Part shown: positions 1 through 6,637 of the stretch, in pieces
Layout of the letters: each line of letters opens with the position of its first letter
How positions within the stretch are numbered: position 1 is the first letter of the stretch
Assembly: GCA_945788155.1 (NCBI GenBank)
Contig: CALZKX010000284.1
Location: 1 to 16,007 of the forward strand
Length of the DNA: 16,007 nt
Reading direction: 5' to 3'
DNA from: an uncultured Flavobacteriaceae bacterium
GTDB taxonomy: Bacteria > Bacteroidota > Bacteroidia > Flavobacteriales > Flavobacteriaceae
Translations under genes and position numbers: made by a program
Notes under the pieces: model-generated
Seen by the model: only the letters and a program-made list of their open reading frames with translations
Databases searched by the model: none
Told to the model about the DNA's origin: nothing

Positions 1-1375
1 CATTGGCACGAAGCATCATCATTCTAGATAACATACAACGTACTTTTTCTCCACCCGATAATACATTTGCTGTTTTTAAAGCTTCTTCACCACTAAAAAT
101 CATTTTTCCTAAAAACCCTCTTACATAGACTTCCTCACGTTCTTCTTCTGTTGTAGCCCATTGACGTAACCAATCTACAAGAGTTAACTTATTTTCAAAA
201 AAACTACTATTATCTAAGGGCAAATATGATTGTGACGTCGTGATTCCCCAAGCAACTTTTCCGGTATCTGCTTTTTCGTTACCAGAGATTATTTGGTAAA
301 ACGCTGTTGTAGCTCTTGAGTCTTTTGAGTAAACAACTACTTTATCTCCTTTACTAAGGTTGAGGTCAATATTACTAAATAAAGTTTCTCCATCTTGAGA
401 TGCTGCCAACCCTTCAATATTTAAAATTTGGTCGCCAGCTTCTCTATCTCTTTCGAAAATAATGGCTGGATAACGACGGCTAGATGGTTTGATTTCGGAG
501 ACGTTTAGTTTTTCAATCATTTTTTTTCTACTAGTAGCTTGTTTGGATTTGGCTACATTGGCAGAAAAACGCCTAATAAATTCTTCCAGCTCCTTTTTCT
601 TGTCCTCTGCTTTTTTGTTTTGCTGTGCTCGTTGTTTGGCTGCTAACTGCGAAGATTCGTACCAAAAAGAGTAGTTCCCTGAATAATGATTTATTTTACC
701 GAAATCAATATCAGAAATATGTGTGCAAACAGCATCAAGAAAGTGTCTGTCGTGAGAAACTACAATCACACAGTTATCGTAATTTGCCAAAAAGTTTTCG
801 AGCCACGAAATTGTTTCATAATCTAGGTCGTTGGTAGGCTCATCCATTATTAATACATCTGGGTTTCCAAAGAGCGCTTGTGCAATTAAAACACGTACTT
901 TTTGTTTTCCATCCAAATCATTCATTAAAGTATAATGCAAATCTTCTTTTATGCCTAAGTTTGATAACATAGAAGCAGCATCACTATCGGCATTCCAACC
1001 ATTCATTTCTTCAAATTGCACTTGGAGTTCGCCAATTTTTTCAGCATTTTCATCAGAATAATCTGCATATAAAGCATCTATTTCAGATTTAATCTTGAAC
1101 AAAGGCTTATTCCCTCTTAACACAGTCTCTAAAACTGAAAACTCATCATATAAATTGTGGTCTTGCTCAAGCACAGACATGCGTTTACCTGGCTCTAAAT
1201 GTACATGTCCAGAGGTTGGGTCTTGTTTTCCTGCTATAATCTTTAAAAATGTGGATTTTCCAGCACCATTCGCTCCAATAATGCCATAACAATTGCCATT
1301 GTTGAAAGTAGTATTTACCTCATCAAAAAGGACGCGTTTACCAAACTGCACAGATAAGTTAGAAACTGATAACAT
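1..1375 (-). CDS. ABC-F family ATPase, YbiT/Uup-like (C-terminus cut by window edge)
   Basis: This is a soluble ATPase with two ABC domains and no membrane segments. ABC-F proteins bind the ribosomal E site and relieve stalled or idle ribosomes. Reading from ATG at 1375, domain 1 has Walker A GANGAGKS (residues 34-41), a signature written LDGKQ instead of LSGGQ, and Walker B/D-loop LIMDEPTNDLD followed by an H-loop VVSHDRHFL. A lysine- and glutamate-rich linker (AAKQRAQQNKKAEDKKKELE) follows, as in the P-site tRNA interaction motif of the family. Domain 2 begins at ILNIEGL and reaches its canonical signature LSGGEKVR just before the edge, so its Walker B and the C-terminus lie outside the window. 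The layout fits YbiT-like members better than EttA or Uup. Other ABC-F subfamilies, including antibiotic-resistance ones, cannot be excluded on sequence alone, but the housekeeping context argues against them. 458 codons are visible. Confidence 0.93.
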   Translation of the reverse strand, partial: MLSVSNLSVQFGKRVLFDEVNTTFNNGNCYGIIGANGAGKSTFLKIIAGKQDPTSGHVHLEPGKRMSVLEQDHNLYDEFSVLETVLRGNKPLFKIKSEIDALYADYSDENAEKIGELQVQFEEMNGWNADSDAASMLSNLGIKEDLHYTLMNDLDGKQKVRVLIAQALFGNPDVLIMDEPTNDLDYETISWLENFLANYDNCVIVVSHDRHFLDAVCTHISDIDFGKINHYSGNYSFWYESSQLAAKQRAQQNKKAEDKKKELEEFIRRFSANVAKSKQATSRKKMIEKLNVSEIKPSSRRYPAIIFERDREAGDQILNIEGLAASQDGETLFSNIDLNLSKGDKVVVYSKDSRATTAFYQIISGNEKADTGKVAWGITTSQSYLPLDNSSFFENKLTLVDWLRQWATTEEEREEVYVRGFLGKMIFSGEEALKTANVLSGGEKVRCMLSRMMMLRAN

Positions 1376-1486
1376 TTTTTTGTTTTTAATTTTACTCAGA
1401 TGGTTTTTATTCTATAAATAGGTCTTAGTAAACTCACAAATTGATACGTTTTACTCCTTGACATAAAACCTTTTGTAAGTTTGGCG

Positions 1487-1517
1487 CAAAAGTAGAAAAA
1501 TCAATCCATTCAAGCAA
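1487..1517 (-). promoter_or_regulatory. Bacteroidota-type promoter for the ABC-F gene
   Basis: On the minus strand TACTTTTG (1494-1487) matches the -7 consensus TAnnTTTG. A TTG (1517-1515) lies 20 bases upstream, against the usual 19. The -7 box is 111 bases ahead of the ABC-F start, so a sizeable leader is implied. The assignment rests on consensus matching only. Confidence 0.5.
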
Positions 1518-1580
1518 TTAAATAGCAGCACCATAATAACATTTAACAACGCCTTAACACCAGTTTTAGTGTGCAAGACA

Positions 1581-1588
1581 TACTTTTG
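1581..1588 (+). promoter_or_regulatory. -7 promoter element for the TlpA-like lipoprotein gene
   Basis: TACTTTTG matches TAnnTTTG and lies 44 bases before the ATG at 1633. No TTG is present at the expected -33 position, so only half of the promoter is convincing. It diverges from the ABC-F promoter, and the two -7 boxes are 86 bases apart. Confidence 0.4.
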
Positions 1589-1632
1589 CAAGGAAATAGG
1601 TGAATCTTCCTGTTTTAGATTGCGAGTTTACT

Positions 1633-3042
1633 ATGAAACAACTAATTGTTATTATTCTATTAATTACTACGTTTTTTGGCTGCAATACCAATGAAAATGC
1701 TTGCGGACATGCCTTTATTGGTGGCGAAATAATTAATCCGAATAATAAGTATGTAACACTTTACAGAGATGCTTCGCCAATTGATACGCTTTATTTAGAT
1801 GAGAACAATCGTTTTTCTTACCAAATAGAATCTTTAAATCCCGGTTTACATTCGTTTAACCATGGTGGTGAGTATCAAGTAATGATTATTGAGCCAAACG
1901 ATAGTATTATGATTAGGTTGAACACCATTGATTTTGATGAATCGTTGGTGTTTTCAGGTTCTGGTTCTAAAAAAAACAACTATTTGATAAACATGTTCTT
2001 GAAACTTGAAGAAGAAGAACATTTTGTTTATGAATCGTCAAAATTAAATCCTAAAAAATTTCTTGTGAAACTTGACTCGATTAAAGATGAGAAATATCAA
2101 GCATTAGAAAATTTTAAACAAAAATACTTACCTACAGTCTTTTTTATTAACGTTGCAAAAACAGGAATTGACTATAGTTATTATAGAGATAAAGAGATTT
2201 ATGCTTACAGATATTTTGGTATTAATGAGCCATTACCTCTAGATTCTCTTCCAAGTGATTACTTCGATTTTAGAAAAGAGATCGATTATAATAGAGAAGA
2301 ACTAAAAGAATTTTATCCTTATTTTAATTTCCTTTTTCCGCACTTTAACAATTTGGCCATGGAAAAGTATTTTAAGGACAATGCCGAAAAAAAGCTAGTA
2401 AGAACCAACATAAACTATCACCTTAACAAACTAGAATTAATTAATGACATGGTTGAAAGTGATGTCATGAAAAACATACTTTTAAAATTTCCTACTATAA
2501 ATTTTTTAAACTATTCCACCTCTTTTGAGGATTCTGAAGCTATGTTCAATTCGTACATAGAAAAGAATACAAGTAAGCAGAATGCAGGTTATGTAACAAC
2601 CATCTATAAAACACTTAATAGGCTACGCCCTGGAAATAATGTTCCTGATATAGAAATCTTGAACTTTAAAAATGAGGCTGCTACCCTTAACAGCGTAACA
2701 AAAAAACCAACCATTCTATATTTTTGGACGAGTGCCAATCAATACCACTTTAAAAACAGTCATGCCAAGGTAAAAGAATTAAAAGCCTTATACCCAAGTG
2801 TTGACTTTATATCTATAAACATCAACTCCAACAATGAGCCAAATTGGAAGCTTTTGTTGAAACAAAACAATATTGATGTTGCCAATGAATACCGTTTTAG
2901 AAATCCTGAAATTGCAAAGAAACTCTTAGCAATACGCTATATAAATAAAGTGATTGTTGTTGATAGGAACGACAACATTATCTCCTCGAATGCCAATTTA
3001 TTTAAAAGTGACTTCAAGGTTTTATTAGATGATATAAAATAA
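1633..3042 (+). CDS. TlpA-like thioredoxin-fold lipoprotein lacking the CxxC active site
   Basis: This is a predicted periplasm-facing lipoprotein of 469 residues. I start it at ATG 1633, because from there a clean lipoprotein signal runs to FFGC (Cys17); the GTG at 1600 would put eleven polar residues ahead of it. Residues about 25-115 form a beta-rich stretch resembling the DUF4369-type domain of Bacteroidota TlpA-like proteins (GGEIINP, then paired strands). A helical middle follows, then a thioredoxin-like domain from about residue 335 (VPDIEILNF, TILYFWTS, VDFISININ, KVIVVDRND). Where active thiol oxidoreductases carry WCxxC, this protein reads FWTSANQYHF (364-373), so it has no redox cysteine pair. 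It is therefore unlikely to be a disulfide oxidoreductase and may be a structural or binding relative. The gene is monocistronic and ends in the inverted repeat at 3036-3183. Its exact role is unknown. Confidence 0.85.
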   Translation: MKQLIVIILLITTFFGCNTNENACGHAFIGGEIINPNNKYVTLYRDASPIDTLYLDENNRFSYQIESLNPGLHSFNHGGEYQVMIIEPNDSIMIRLNTIDFDESLVFSGSGSKKNNYLINMFLKLEEEEHFVYESSKLNPKKFLVKLDSIKDEKYQALENFKQKYLPTVFFINVAKTGIDYSYYRDKEIYAYRYFGINEPLPLDSLPSDYFDFRKEIDYNREELKEFYPYFNFLFPHFNNLAMEKYFKDNAEKKLVRTNINYHLNKLELINDMVESDVMKNILLKFPTINFLNYSTSFEDSEAMFNSYIEKNTSKQNAGYVTTIYKTLNRLRPGNNVPDIEILNFKNEAATLNSVTKKPTILYFWTSANQYHFKNSHAKVKELKALYPSVDFISININSNNEPNWKLLLKQNNIDVANEYRFRNPEIAKKLLAIRYINKVIVVDRNDNIISSNANLFKSDFKVLLDDIK

Positions 3043-3183
3043 AAAAGACTGCTTAAAAAGTATGAAGAACTATAATTTGTCATTCTGAGCGCAGTCGAAG
3101 AATCTTAAATATAAGTATGTTAGATATTTCGACTGCGCTCAATATGACACTAAAACTACTTTTTAAGCAGTCTTTTTTATTTT
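3036..3183. terminator. Bidirectional terminator: perfect 27-base arms around a REP-like palindrome
   Basis: The arms 3036-3062 and 3157-3183 are exact reverse complements (core AAAGACTGCTTAAAAAGTA). Each ends in an A-run or T-run, so read from either side the hairpin is followed by U-rich RNA. It sits between two convergent genes, and its left arm includes the TAA stop of the lipoprotein gene. The right arm stops 16 bases short of the transaldolase stop. The loop is not random but holds a second inverted repeat. Confidence 0.75.
3078..3149. repeat. REP-like palindromic intergenic repeat
   Basis: The half-sites 3078-3105 and 3122-3149 pair at 24 of 28 positions. Their shared core is TGAGCGCAGTCGAAG on one side and CTTCGACTGCGCTCA, with slight changes, on the other. 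Sequences of the form GTCATTCTGAGCGNAGTCGAAGA are familiar as scattered palindromes in Bacteroidota intergenic DNA; I rely on memory for that, not on a search. The unit lies inside the loop of the terminator arms, as though it had inserted there or the arms had grown around it. Confidence 0.65.
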
Positions 3184-3199
3184 TTTATAGTTGGAGAGT

Positions 3200-3853
3200 T
3201 TAATTTCCTTTTTTATAGTCTTCTAAAAACTTAGCCAAACCAATATCTGTTAATGGATGCTTTAATAGTCCTTCAATCGAGCTTAAAGGCCCTGTCATAA
3301 CATCAGCGCCTAGTTTAGCACAATCTATCACGTGCATTGTGTGTCGTACTGATGCTGCTAAAATTTGTGTTTGGAAAGCATAGTTATCGTATATATGTCT
3401 AATTTCACCTATAAGGTTTAAACCATCTGTAGAAATATCGTCTAGCCTTCCAATAAATGGCGACACATAAGTTGCTCCTGCTTTTGCAGCTAACAATGCT
3501 TGTCCAGGAGAAAACACAAGTGTTACATTTGTTTTTATACCTCTTTCTGAAAAATACTTGCACGCCTTAATCCCATCTTTAATCATAGGCAGCTTAATAA
3601 CAATTTGGTCGTGTAACTCTGCTAAAGCCTCTCCTTCTCTCACCATTCCATCAAAGTCGGTAGAAATCACCTCAGCACTCACATCGCCATCAACAATGTT
3701 GCATATATCTACATAATGCTTTAAAATATTGTCGTGACCAGTTATGCCTTCTTTTGCCATTAATGATGGGTTTGTAGTTACGCCATCAAGCACTCCAAGA
3801 TCTTGAGCTTCTTTAATCTGATTAAGATTAGCAGTATCAATAAAAAATTTCAT
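3200..3853 (-). CDS. Transaldolase, TalC/small type (fructose-6-phosphate aldolase family)
   Basis: This is a cytosolic class I aldolase-fold enzyme of the non-oxidative pentose phosphate pathway, moving a dihydroxyacetone unit between sugar phosphates. At 217 residues it has the short single-domain length of the TalC/FSA family. It opens with MKFFIDTANLNQIKEA and GVTTNPSL, and the Schiff-base lysine is K87 in IVIKLPM. Two positions that separate transaldolase from fructose-6-phosphate aldolase read as transaldolase: Glu61 in VSAEV, where FSA has Gln, and Phe133 in SPFIGRLDD, where FSA has Tyr. Automatic pipelines often label such proteins fructose-6-phosphate aldolase, and I think transaldolase is the better call. 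The ATG at 3853 is supported by the conserved N-terminus. The SDR gene lies upstream on the same strand but 115 bases away, so co-transcription is uncertain. Confidence 0.93.
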   Translation of the reverse strand: MKFFIDTANLNQIKEAQDLGVLDGVTTNPSLMAKEGITGHDNILKHYVDICNIVDGDVSAEVISTDFDGMVREGEALAELHDQIVIKLPMIKDGIKACKYFSERGIKTNVTLVFSPGQALLAAKAGATYVSPFIGRLDDISTDGLNLIGEIRHIYDNYAFQTQILAASVRHTMHVIDCAKLGADVMTGPLSSIEGLLKHPLTDIGLAKFLEDYKKGN

Positions 3854-3968
3854 TTTTTAAACGTAGTTTTAGTTGTGTATAAAATTCGTGGCGAATTTAC
3901 AACAATAGTATAGCTTGAAAATACATTTTAATTAAAATATATTAACAACTTACTAAAATTTTTAAAAC

Positions 3969-4772
3969 TTATAATTTATAGTGGTTCATTAAGAGTTTTT
4001 CATAAACTCTATCAGGAAGGATTCTTTTTAATACAATCGAGAATTTTTGCATAAACTCTCCTACTTTATAATGTACTTTAGGCTTTTTAGTATTTATAAC
4101 ATTAAATATAGCTTTTGCCATAAGCAAAGGATCTTGACCACTATCTACATGTTCATTCATAAGCTTTAACGTGTTCCCATAAGATTCTTTGTAAGGTGAA
4201 TCATTTAATACAGGCGCATGATAACGTCCAGCGGCAATGTTTGTGGCAAAATCTCCAGGAGCCACGTTAGTCATATTTATATTAAACCCTTTAATTTCCA
4301 TTCTAAATGCTTCAGTAATAAGCTCTAAAGCACCTTTACTAGCACTATATATACCTCTGTAAGGCAATCCCATATAACCAGCAATAGATGTGATATTTAT
4401 TATAAGTCCAGAATTTTGTTGACGCATGTGTGGTAACACAGCTTTAATCACATTTATAGGTCCAAAAAAATTGGTGTCGAAATTTCGCTTGATTTCAATT
4501 TCAGGAATTTCTTCTATTGGTCCTGTTATTCCAGCTCCAGCGTTATTAATAAGCACATCAATTTTTCCTTCTTTGCTAATAACTTCTTCAATACAGCTTA
4601 AAATACTTTTGTGGTCAACAACATCTAGCATTACTATTGGAAATTGACTATCAGGATAGTTTTGCGGATTTCTACTAGTACCATAAACTGTAAAATCTTT
4701 GCTTATAAGAAACTCGCTTACAGACTTCCCTATTCCAGAGGATCCACCAGTAACTAAAACAACTTTAGACAT
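3969..4772 (-). CDS. Short-chain dehydrogenase/reductase (classical SDR)
   Basis: This is an NAD(P)(H)-dependent oxidoreductase with a Rossmann fold, 267 residues, the usual length for classical SDRs. The visible motifs are the cofactor loop TGGSSGIG (8-15), NNAG (76-79), the structural Asn101 in DTNFFG, and the catalytic Ser129, Tyr142 and Lys146 in ITSIAGY and YSASK. Arg34 after the second strand (GTSRNP) suggests a preference for NADP. The C-terminal part (QKFSIVLKRILPDRVYEKLL) resembles SDRs often annotated as oxidoreductases acting on lipids or retinol-like substrates, but the substrate cannot be read from sequence. It starts at ATG 4772; an upstream AT-rich stretch of about 110 bases shows no clear TAnnTTTG. 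Confidence 0.9.
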   Translation of the reverse strand: MSKVVLVTGGSSGIGKSVSEFLISKDFTVYGTSRNPQNYPDSQFPIVMLDVVDHKSILSCIEEVISKEGKIDVLINNAGAGITGPIEEIPEIEIKRNFDTNFFGPINVIKAVLPHMRQQNSGLIINITSIAGYMGLPYRGIYSASKGALELITEAFRMEIKGFNINMTNVAPGDFATNIAAGRYHAPVLNDSPYKESYGNTLKLMNEHVDSGQDPLLMAKAIFNVINTKKPKVHYKVGEFMQKFSIVLKRILPDRVYEKLLMNHYKL

Positions 4773-4887
4773 ATATATAATGAATAATTAAAAATGTAAA
4801 ATTAACAATGAAATTCAATTAAAGTAACTTAAAACAAAAAAGATTTGAAAACTAAACGTTAACAAATCTTATTATATTTAAAAAGTC

Positions 4888-4918
4888 CTTTCCTTTGGAA
4901 AGTCCCGAAGCCTCGGGA
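4888..4918. terminator. Two tandem hairpins between the SRP RNA and the SDR gene
   Basis: The first hairpin is CTTTCC-TTT-GGAAAG (4888-4902). The second follows with no gap: TCCCGA-AGCC-TCGGGA (4903-4918). On the minus strand, the direction in which the SRP RNA is read, they are followed by GACTTTTT, so they could act as a back-up terminator behind the U-run that directly follows the SRP RNA. They may instead be a small palindromic repeat. Confidence 0.5.
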
Positions 4919-4938
4919 TAAGATAGGTCATAAAAAAA

Positions 4939-5032
4939 GGCAAGCTACCTACATCACACCGCTACGACCATTTACCTTTGCTGCGTTCCCGCCCTGGAGG
5001 ATTCAACAGGAGCTGGTTGTGTAGGACTTGCC
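4939..5032 (-). ncRNA. ffs: Signal recognition particle RNA, small bacterial type (4.5S-like)
   Basis: This is the RNA scaffold of the signal recognition particle; it binds Ffh and directs ribosomes making membrane and secreted proteins to the FtsY receptor. On the minus strand the ends pair (GGCAAG with CTTGCC, then CCTACA with TGTAGG). The apex is the domain IV hairpin: a GGAA tetraloop closed by GCG/CGC, and below it the symmetric loop CAGG opposite AGCA. These are the Ffh-binding bases seen in E. coli 4.5S RNA. The core is about 94 bases, without the Alu domain of the long Bacillus-type RNA. The 3' end runs straight into TTTTTTT (4938-4932), a likely terminator. The exact 5' end could lie a few bases upstream of 5032. 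Confidence 0.95.
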
Positions 5033-5037
5033 TCGTG

Positions 5038-5067
5038 CAAAGATACAACCTTTTAATAGTTGGACAA
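5038..5067 (-). promoter_or_regulatory. Consensus Bacteroidota promoter of the SRP RNA gene
   Basis: On the minus strand TTG (5067-5065) is followed by exactly 19 bases and then TATCTTTG (5045-5038), which fits the full TTG-N19-TAnnTTTG consensus. Transcription would begin a few bases on, right where the SRP RNA stem starts. It is the cleanest promoter in the window and fits a strongly expressed housekeeping RNA. Confidence 0.85.
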
Positions 5068-5122
5068 TGATTTTTTTTACTGAATTTAAATAAATAAATT
5101 GCTAAAAAAATCAATCAAAGCT

Positions 5123-6157
5123 ATGCGGCTATTTAAAATTCTTACTATCACAGTATTACCATTATTTATGATTGCTTGTGGTAGTAATTCTGAAAAAAAA
5201 TCAAAGAACTTCTCGATTGTAACCAATACAAAAAGGAATACTATTTCAAATAATGAAACTTTAACCTTATCTATTAAAAATTCTAAGAACTTAACTATTG
5301 ATTCTGTTGCTTACAAAATTAACAACCAGAAAACCAGTGATAATTTTGATTTAAGCAAAAGTAAACTAGGGAAACAGGTTATTGAAGCTGCAGTTTATTA
5401 TAATGGCCAAAATGAGAGCATTTCAACTAACATCATTATCTTAAACAGCTTTACGCCAAAAATATACAGCTTCAAAATTATTAATGAATATCCTCACGAT
5501 ATTACCTCATACACCCAAGGACTCGAATTTTACAATGGCGAACTTTATGAAAGCACAGGACAATTAGGAAAATCGAAACTCAGAAAAGTAGATTATAAAA
5601 CTGGTGAAGTGCTAAAAAACATTAATTTAACTAAAGACTATTTTGGTGAAGGACTTACCATTTTAAATGATAATATATACCAATTAACTTGGCAAAGTGG
5701 TATTGGCTTTGTTTACGATGTAAATACGTTTGAAAAAAAGAGCAGTTTTAAATATGGCAAAAGTAAAGAAGGTTGGGGACTTTGTAATGACGGAAAAGTA
5801 CTTTATAAAAGCGATGGCACAGAAAATATATGGATATTAGATCCGGAAACTCTTGTAGAAAAAGACCACATTCAAGTTTACCGAAACAAAGGTAAAGTTG
5901 AGAATTTAAACGAACTGGAATGGATTGACGGCAAAATATATTCCAATAGCTATCAAAATGATGGTGTCGCCATTATAAACCCAGAAAATGGTGCTGTAGA
6001 AGCGTTAATTAATTTTTCATCATTAAAGAAAAAAGTAAAGCAACATCCAACTTTAGATGTTTTAAATGGTATTGCTTACAACCCAGACACCAACACAATA
6101 TTTGTGACAGGGAAACACTGGGACAAACTTTTTGAAGTAGAGATTATAGAAAATTAA
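5123..6157 (+). CDS. Glutaminyl-peptide cyclotransferase (plant/bacterial type), lipoprotein
   Basis: The enzyme family cyclises N-terminal glutamine of peptides to pyroglutamate, releasing ammonia. From ATG 5123 the product has 344 residues. A lipoprotein signal ends in MIAC (Cys19); the TTG at 5099 would only add eight polar residues. Residues about 25-112 look like a small Ig-like beta-sandwich. From about 115 to the end lies the five-bladed-propeller cyclotransferase domain, with its hallmark segments in order: YTQGLEF (130-136), YESTGQLG (142-149), FGEGLT (174-179), LTWQ (188-191), GWGLCNDG (217-224), SDGT (230-233) and NELEW (263-267). The protein is expected to be anchored in the envelope, where it would meet exported or imported peptides. 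It sits 5 bases upstream of a thioesterase gene and is probably co-transcribed with it. The physiological substrate is unknown. Confidence 0.93.
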   Translation: MRLFKILTITVLPLFMIACGSNSEKKSKNFSIVTNTKRNTISNNETLTLSIKNSKNLTIDSVAYKINNQKTSDNFDLSKSKLGKQVIEAAVYYNGQNESISTNIIILNSFTPKIYSFKIINEYPHDITSYTQGLEFYNGELYESTGQLGKSKLRKVDYKTGEVLKNINLTKDYFGEGLTILNDNIYQLTWQSGIGFVYDVNTFEKKSSFKYGKSKEGWGLCNDGKVLYKSDGTENIWILDPETLVEKDHIQVYRNKGKVENLNELEWIDGKIYSNSYQNDGVAIINPENGAVEALINFSSLKKKVKQHPTLDVLNGIAYNPDTNTIFVTGKHWDKLFEVEIIEN

Positions 6158-6162
6158 GCTTT

Positions 6163-6552
6163 ATGCAGGTTTATGAAAAGCACATTACAGTCAACAAAAA
6201 TGATTTAGACGAACTCAACCACGTAAACAATGTGCGTTACGTGCAATGGATTCAAGACATTGCAAAAGCACATTGGGAACAAAATACCACAAAAAACATT
6301 AGGGATTCGTTCTTTTGGGTAGTTGTAAATCATTTTATAGAGTACAAATCTCCTGCGTTTTTAAACGACCAAATTTTAATAAAAACTTACGTCACTAACT
6401 ATACAGGTGTTACCTCTACTCGTGTTGTTGAAATGCATAAAAACGATAAACTATTGGTAAAAGCAGAAACAGTTTGGTGTTTATTGAGTACCTCTACAAA
6501 TCGTCCAGCTCGTATTACTGAAGAAATTGAATCGCTTTTTGTTAATTCTTAA
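6163..6552 (+). CDS. Acyl-CoA thioesterase, 4-hydroxybenzoyl-CoA thioesterase-like hotdog fold
   Basis: This is a single hotdog-domain protein of 129 residues, cytosolic with no signal peptide, expected to hydrolyse acyl-CoA thioesters as a dimer or tetramer. The 4HBT active-site segment is clear near the N-terminus: LDELNHVNNVRYVQWIQD (residues 15-32), with Asp16 as the likely catalytic acid and His20 and Asn22 as conserved neighbours. The middle has the usual long strand patterns (FIEYKSPAFLNDQILIKTYV, then RVVEMHK and AETVWCLL). It could also be called YbgC/FadM-like. The ATG lies 5 bases after the cyclotransferase stop, so translation is probably coupled within one transcript. A functional link between the two enzymes is not obvious. 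The acyl substrate cannot be inferred. Confidence 0.88.
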   Translation: MQVYEKHITVNKNDLDELNHVNNVRYVQWIQDIAKAHWEQNTTKNIRDSFFWVVVNHFIEYKSPAFLNDQILIKTYVTNYTGVTSTRVVEMHKNDKLLVKAETVWCLLSTSTNRPARITEEIESLFVNS

Positions 6553-6637
6553 TTAAAGCCTTTGTTAAATTATCTTAATTAAGTCTTCTTCTTCAATCAA
6601 TTGTTATTAATTTGAATATAACAACCAAACGTAACTC

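Noticed and set aside
489..1289. Plus-strand open frames at 489-674, 625-837 and 1095-1289
   Set aside because: They lie fully opposite the ABC-F coding sequence, whose Walker and signature motifs fix the true frame; their translations are rich in Ser, Phe and Cys and match nothing.
4426..4647. Plus-strand open frame inside the short-chain dehydrogenase gene
   Set aside because: Antisense to a gene with intact cofactor and catalytic motifs; no start context or family resemblance.
5099..5122. TTG start 8 codons upstream of the cyclotransferase ATG
   Set aside because: It would add a polar stretch in front of an otherwise complete lipoprotein signal that begins at the ATG.
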